A stretch of 64,000 bases of DNA from Mucilaginibacter sp. KACC 22773 (GTDB taxonomy: Bacteria > Bacteroidota > Bacteroidia > Sphingobacteriales > Sphingobacteriaceae): assembly GCF_028736215.1 (NCBI RefSeq), contig NZ_CP117883.1:1426001-1490000 (forward strand), given 5' to 3'. The first letter of the stretch is position 1. Every line of letters begins with the position of its first letter. This document shows, piece after piece, positions 62,301-64,000 of the stretch. The position numbers and the translations under genes were made by a program. Below the pieces are notes generated by a model, which worked only from the letters and a program-made list of their open reading frames with translations, did not search any database and was not told the origin of the DNA.

Positions 62301-62888
62301 TTAAGCCGCCAACAGCGCCTCGATTGCTGCAATAGTGCTGGTGTAAGTGGCCGAACCTGATTCGGGTGCGATTGAGATGGCGCGGGGAGGGTAGGGCTCT
62401 TTTAATTTATCCGGATTAGTTAATTTTAGTTTGTAGCCACCATCCAGCGTTTCGTCGGCTGCGTTGCGTTCGGCATCTGTAAGGATCAATCCGTTCACGG
62501 CGCCAAAAAGTTCGATTGCCGAGTCGCTCGATTTGTAGTTGTTAACCGCTATGGCGCGTAACCGGCCGTAGCCCATTGCCATTAGCTGGCCTTTAATATC
62601 AACCGATAAGCCGGCAATATTAAAATCTATCTCCTCGGTATAGCGTGGCCCCACCTGTGTTTTGGTGAGCTTGCTCATGGTGTTGAAGCTATTGTTGGTA
62701 CCCTCAAACTTGTAAATTTTGGCGCTGCCTACCGCTGCCAGGCCGGTAATGATCAAGGGATTGGTAACATCGTAAGTAAGGGTGATATCATCCTGGTTAA
62801 AAATGTAAATAACATCCTCTATCCCCGATGTTACAGGCTCGTCTGTACCCAGTTTAAAGCCCGCGTTTATTTTATTGTAAATTGACAT
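62301..62888 (-). CDS. Phage structural protein of unknown type
   Basis: A 195-aa soluble protein encoded between the capsid and portal genes. Beta-rich segments dominate (IEDVIYIFNQDDITLTYDVT, GPRYTEEIDFNIAGLSVDIK), and a small C-terminal region is rich in Ala, Ser and Thr. It could be a tail-tube or head-decoration protein; nothing more specific can be read. Confidence 0.6.
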   Translation of the reverse strand: MSIYNKINAGFKLGTDEPVTSGIEDVIYIFNQDDITLTYDVTNPLIITGLAAVGSAKIYKFEGTNNSFNTMSKLTKTQVGPRYTEEIDFNIAGLSVDIKGQLMAMGYGRLRAIAVNNYKSSDSAIELFGAVNGLILTDAERNAADETLDGGYKLKLTNPDKLKEPYPPRAISIAPESGSATYTSTIAAIEALLAA

Positions 62889-62910
62889 GTGTTGGTTATT
62901 AGTTGATTAG

Positions 62911-63073
62911 GTGAGTGGTTGATTGGGTTGATTAAGTTGAATGAGTGAGTAGTTTGATTGAGTTGATTAAGTTGGATTGAGTTGTTTGATGAACTGACGT
63001 GATATCAGGTTAGGCTATGCAATAAGGTAAAGATTTCAAACAATTCTCCAAATCAACCCAATCAACCACTCAC
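62911..63073. repeat. Perfect 23-bp inverted repeat between capsid and next gene
   Basis: Arms 62911-62933 (GTGAGTGGTTGATTGGGTTG plus ATT) and 63051-63073 (AATCAACCCAATCAACCACT plus CAC) are exact reverse complements 117 bp apart. The inner DNA repeats the words TTGATTAAGTTG and TTGATTGAGTTG. It fills almost the whole gap between the two genes. Confidence 0.8.
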
Positions 63074-63078
63074 TACTA

Positions 63079-64000
63079 TTAAGCGCTCAGGTAAAACAGC
63101 TCGTTGGCAAATTTGAAGTTTACGGCTGCTTTCATGCGGGCTTTCATGCGTACTACGTTATCGTTGGTGTAGGGCTTCATGTAAACGGTTGAAAGTTCGG
63201 AAGCATCGCCCAGTAAATCGACCCCTAAAAACAGGTTTGATGAACGGGCACCCAGTATAGTATTAGCCTGCCAGTGGTTCATGATCTGTAATGGGATTCC
63301 CAGATAATCCATCTTTTTCATATCCGTAAAGGCGTTGATAACGTTTAGCGCCTTGTTGGCCTGTGCCTGTGCGTAGGCATAACCTACGTGTAACGGAATT
63401 TGCAGGTTAAAGTCTTCCTGGATCCGGTCGGCGGGATCAAGCTGGGCGTAAACGCTCCCCAATACCTGCAACACGTTGCTTACGTTAATGTAGCTGATGG
63501 TTGCCGCAGATGAGGTATTCAGGAAGGTTGCCGGCTTGCGGCTGTTAACCTCGTTGTAGTTGCGCACCAGCCTGAAGGTGGTAGGCGTTAACATCTGGAT
63601 AAAGTACGACTGGCCGGTTAAATCGATACCCGGCGCGCCGTTGGTGGTATCCTTGCTGGTACCGGTAACCTGGGTAATGGTTACTACATCGCCATCGGCT
63701 AAGGTTGATGTATCGGCCACGGTAACCACGCCTAAAGCGCTGATGGCTGTAGCACTCATAGATGTTGTTGGTTTACCCAGGCCTACTTTGTACACGCCCG
63801 ATGCCGCTGCAATGGTTGGCAGTAAGCCGGCAAATGGGGCGCTAAAGGTGGCTTCTTTAGTTGAGCCTTTGCCTAACCAGTACAGGCGCTCGTTGGCTAC
63901 TTGTATTTTGGTTAAATAGCGCTGCACCATAAAGTCGGATAAGTCTACAATGCCTTCGTAATCCATAAAGGCGCCGGGTTTAAGGGATTGGGCCTCCCAG
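63079..64000 (-). CDS. Phage major capsid-like protein (5' end beyond window)
   Basis: At least 307 aa of an open frame that runs off the right edge. An internal ATG at 63966 is not the true start: the frame continues upstream as WEAQSLKPGAFMDYEGIVDL. The part seen has an extended region (VANERLYWLGKGSTKEATFS) and a C-terminal domain with HWQANTILGARSSNLFLGVD and MKAAVNFKFANELFYL, typical of HK97-like or related capsid proteins of Bacteroidota phages. Capsid assignment is likely from sequence and from its place upstream of portal and tail genes. Confidence 0.72.
   Translation of the reverse strand, partial: WEAQSLKPGAFMDYEGIVDLSDFMVQRYLTKIQVANERLYWLGKGSTKEATFSAPFAGLLPTIAAASGVYKVGLGKPTTSMSATAISALGVVTVADTSTLADGDVVTITQVTGTSKDTTNGAPGIDLTGQSYFIQMLTPTTFRLVRNYNEVNSRKPATFLNTSSAATISYINVSNVLQVLGSVYAQLDPADRIQEDFNLQIPLHVGYAYAQAQANKALNVINAFTDMKKMDYLGIPLQIMNHWQANTILGARSSNLFLGVDLLGDASELSTVYMKPYTNDNVVRMKARMKAAVNFKFANELFYLSA

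Noticed and set aside
62146..63073. Possible CRISPR array
   Set aside because: The repeated words are short, irregular and arranged as inverted arms without unique spacers; no cas genes are nearby.

Overview
The window looks like chromosome of a Bacteroidota bacterium of the Sphingobacteriaceae type; Mucilaginibacter is my best guess, made from gene content and repeat style rather than any search. The signs are two SusC/SusD pairs, a FecI-type sigma factor with a FecR anti-sigma factor and an STN-domain TonB receptor, many secreted or lipoprotein enzymes, few Shine-Dalgarno sequences, and long intergenic gaps filled with palindromic repeats. No rRNA, tRNA or CRISPR array was recognised.

Layout. 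1-3.4 kb: a divergent pair of exported alpha-glucosidic enzymes, a trehalase (cut by the window start) and a GH13 alpha-glucosidase. 3.7-9.8 kb: housekeeping and stress genes (AhpD-like protein, NADPH:quinone-type reductase with a Crp/Fnr regulator, two VOC proteins, a DUF2461 protein, a membrane metallophosphoesterase). 10.2-19.5 kb: a DNA-damage block with alkB, a 125-aa unknown gene, the imuA-imuB-dnaE2 mutasome, and a PIF1-like helicase with a C-terminal HRDC domain. 19.9-24.9 kb: a GH3 beta-glucosidase, an AAA_14/DUF4143 ATPase and a Tat-exported Gfo/Idh/MocA oxidoreductase.

25.1-40.6 kb is the most striking part, a two-armed locus for organophosphorus compounds. The left arm (minus strand) encodes SusC, SusD, a beta-propeller/phosphoesterase fusion and a glycerophosphodiester phosphodiesterase, preceded by an HD-domain phosphonate oxygenase of the PhnZ/TmpB type. 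The right arm (plus strand) encodes an XRE-cupin regulator, a DUF5690 MFS-like transporter, a TIGR03364-type FAD oxidoreductase and a Tat-exported phospholipase C. A 17-bp dyad (GTTTAG-N5-CTAAAC) lies over the regulator's own start region and exactly 36 nt upstream of both the transporter and susC, which suggests one regulon. My inference is that extracellular phospho- or phosphonolipids are hydrolysed, the head groups imported, and the C-P bond broken oxidatively.

40.7-54.8 kb is a polysaccharide utilisation locus, probably for alpha-1,6-mannan: an (alpha/alpha)-barrel-like secreted protein, ECF sigma factor, TPR protein, FecR, STN-SusC, SusD, SusE and two GH76 enzymes. 54.8-64 kb is part of a prophage read on the minus strand (capsid, portal, connector, tail-fibre modules, a propeller domain, holin-like membrane proteins), with one host-type acyltransferase gene on the opposite strand. 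The capsid gene runs off the right edge. Intergenic gaps carry several dispersed palindromic repeat families, and a conserved element of about 104 nt occurs upstream of two unrelated genes.
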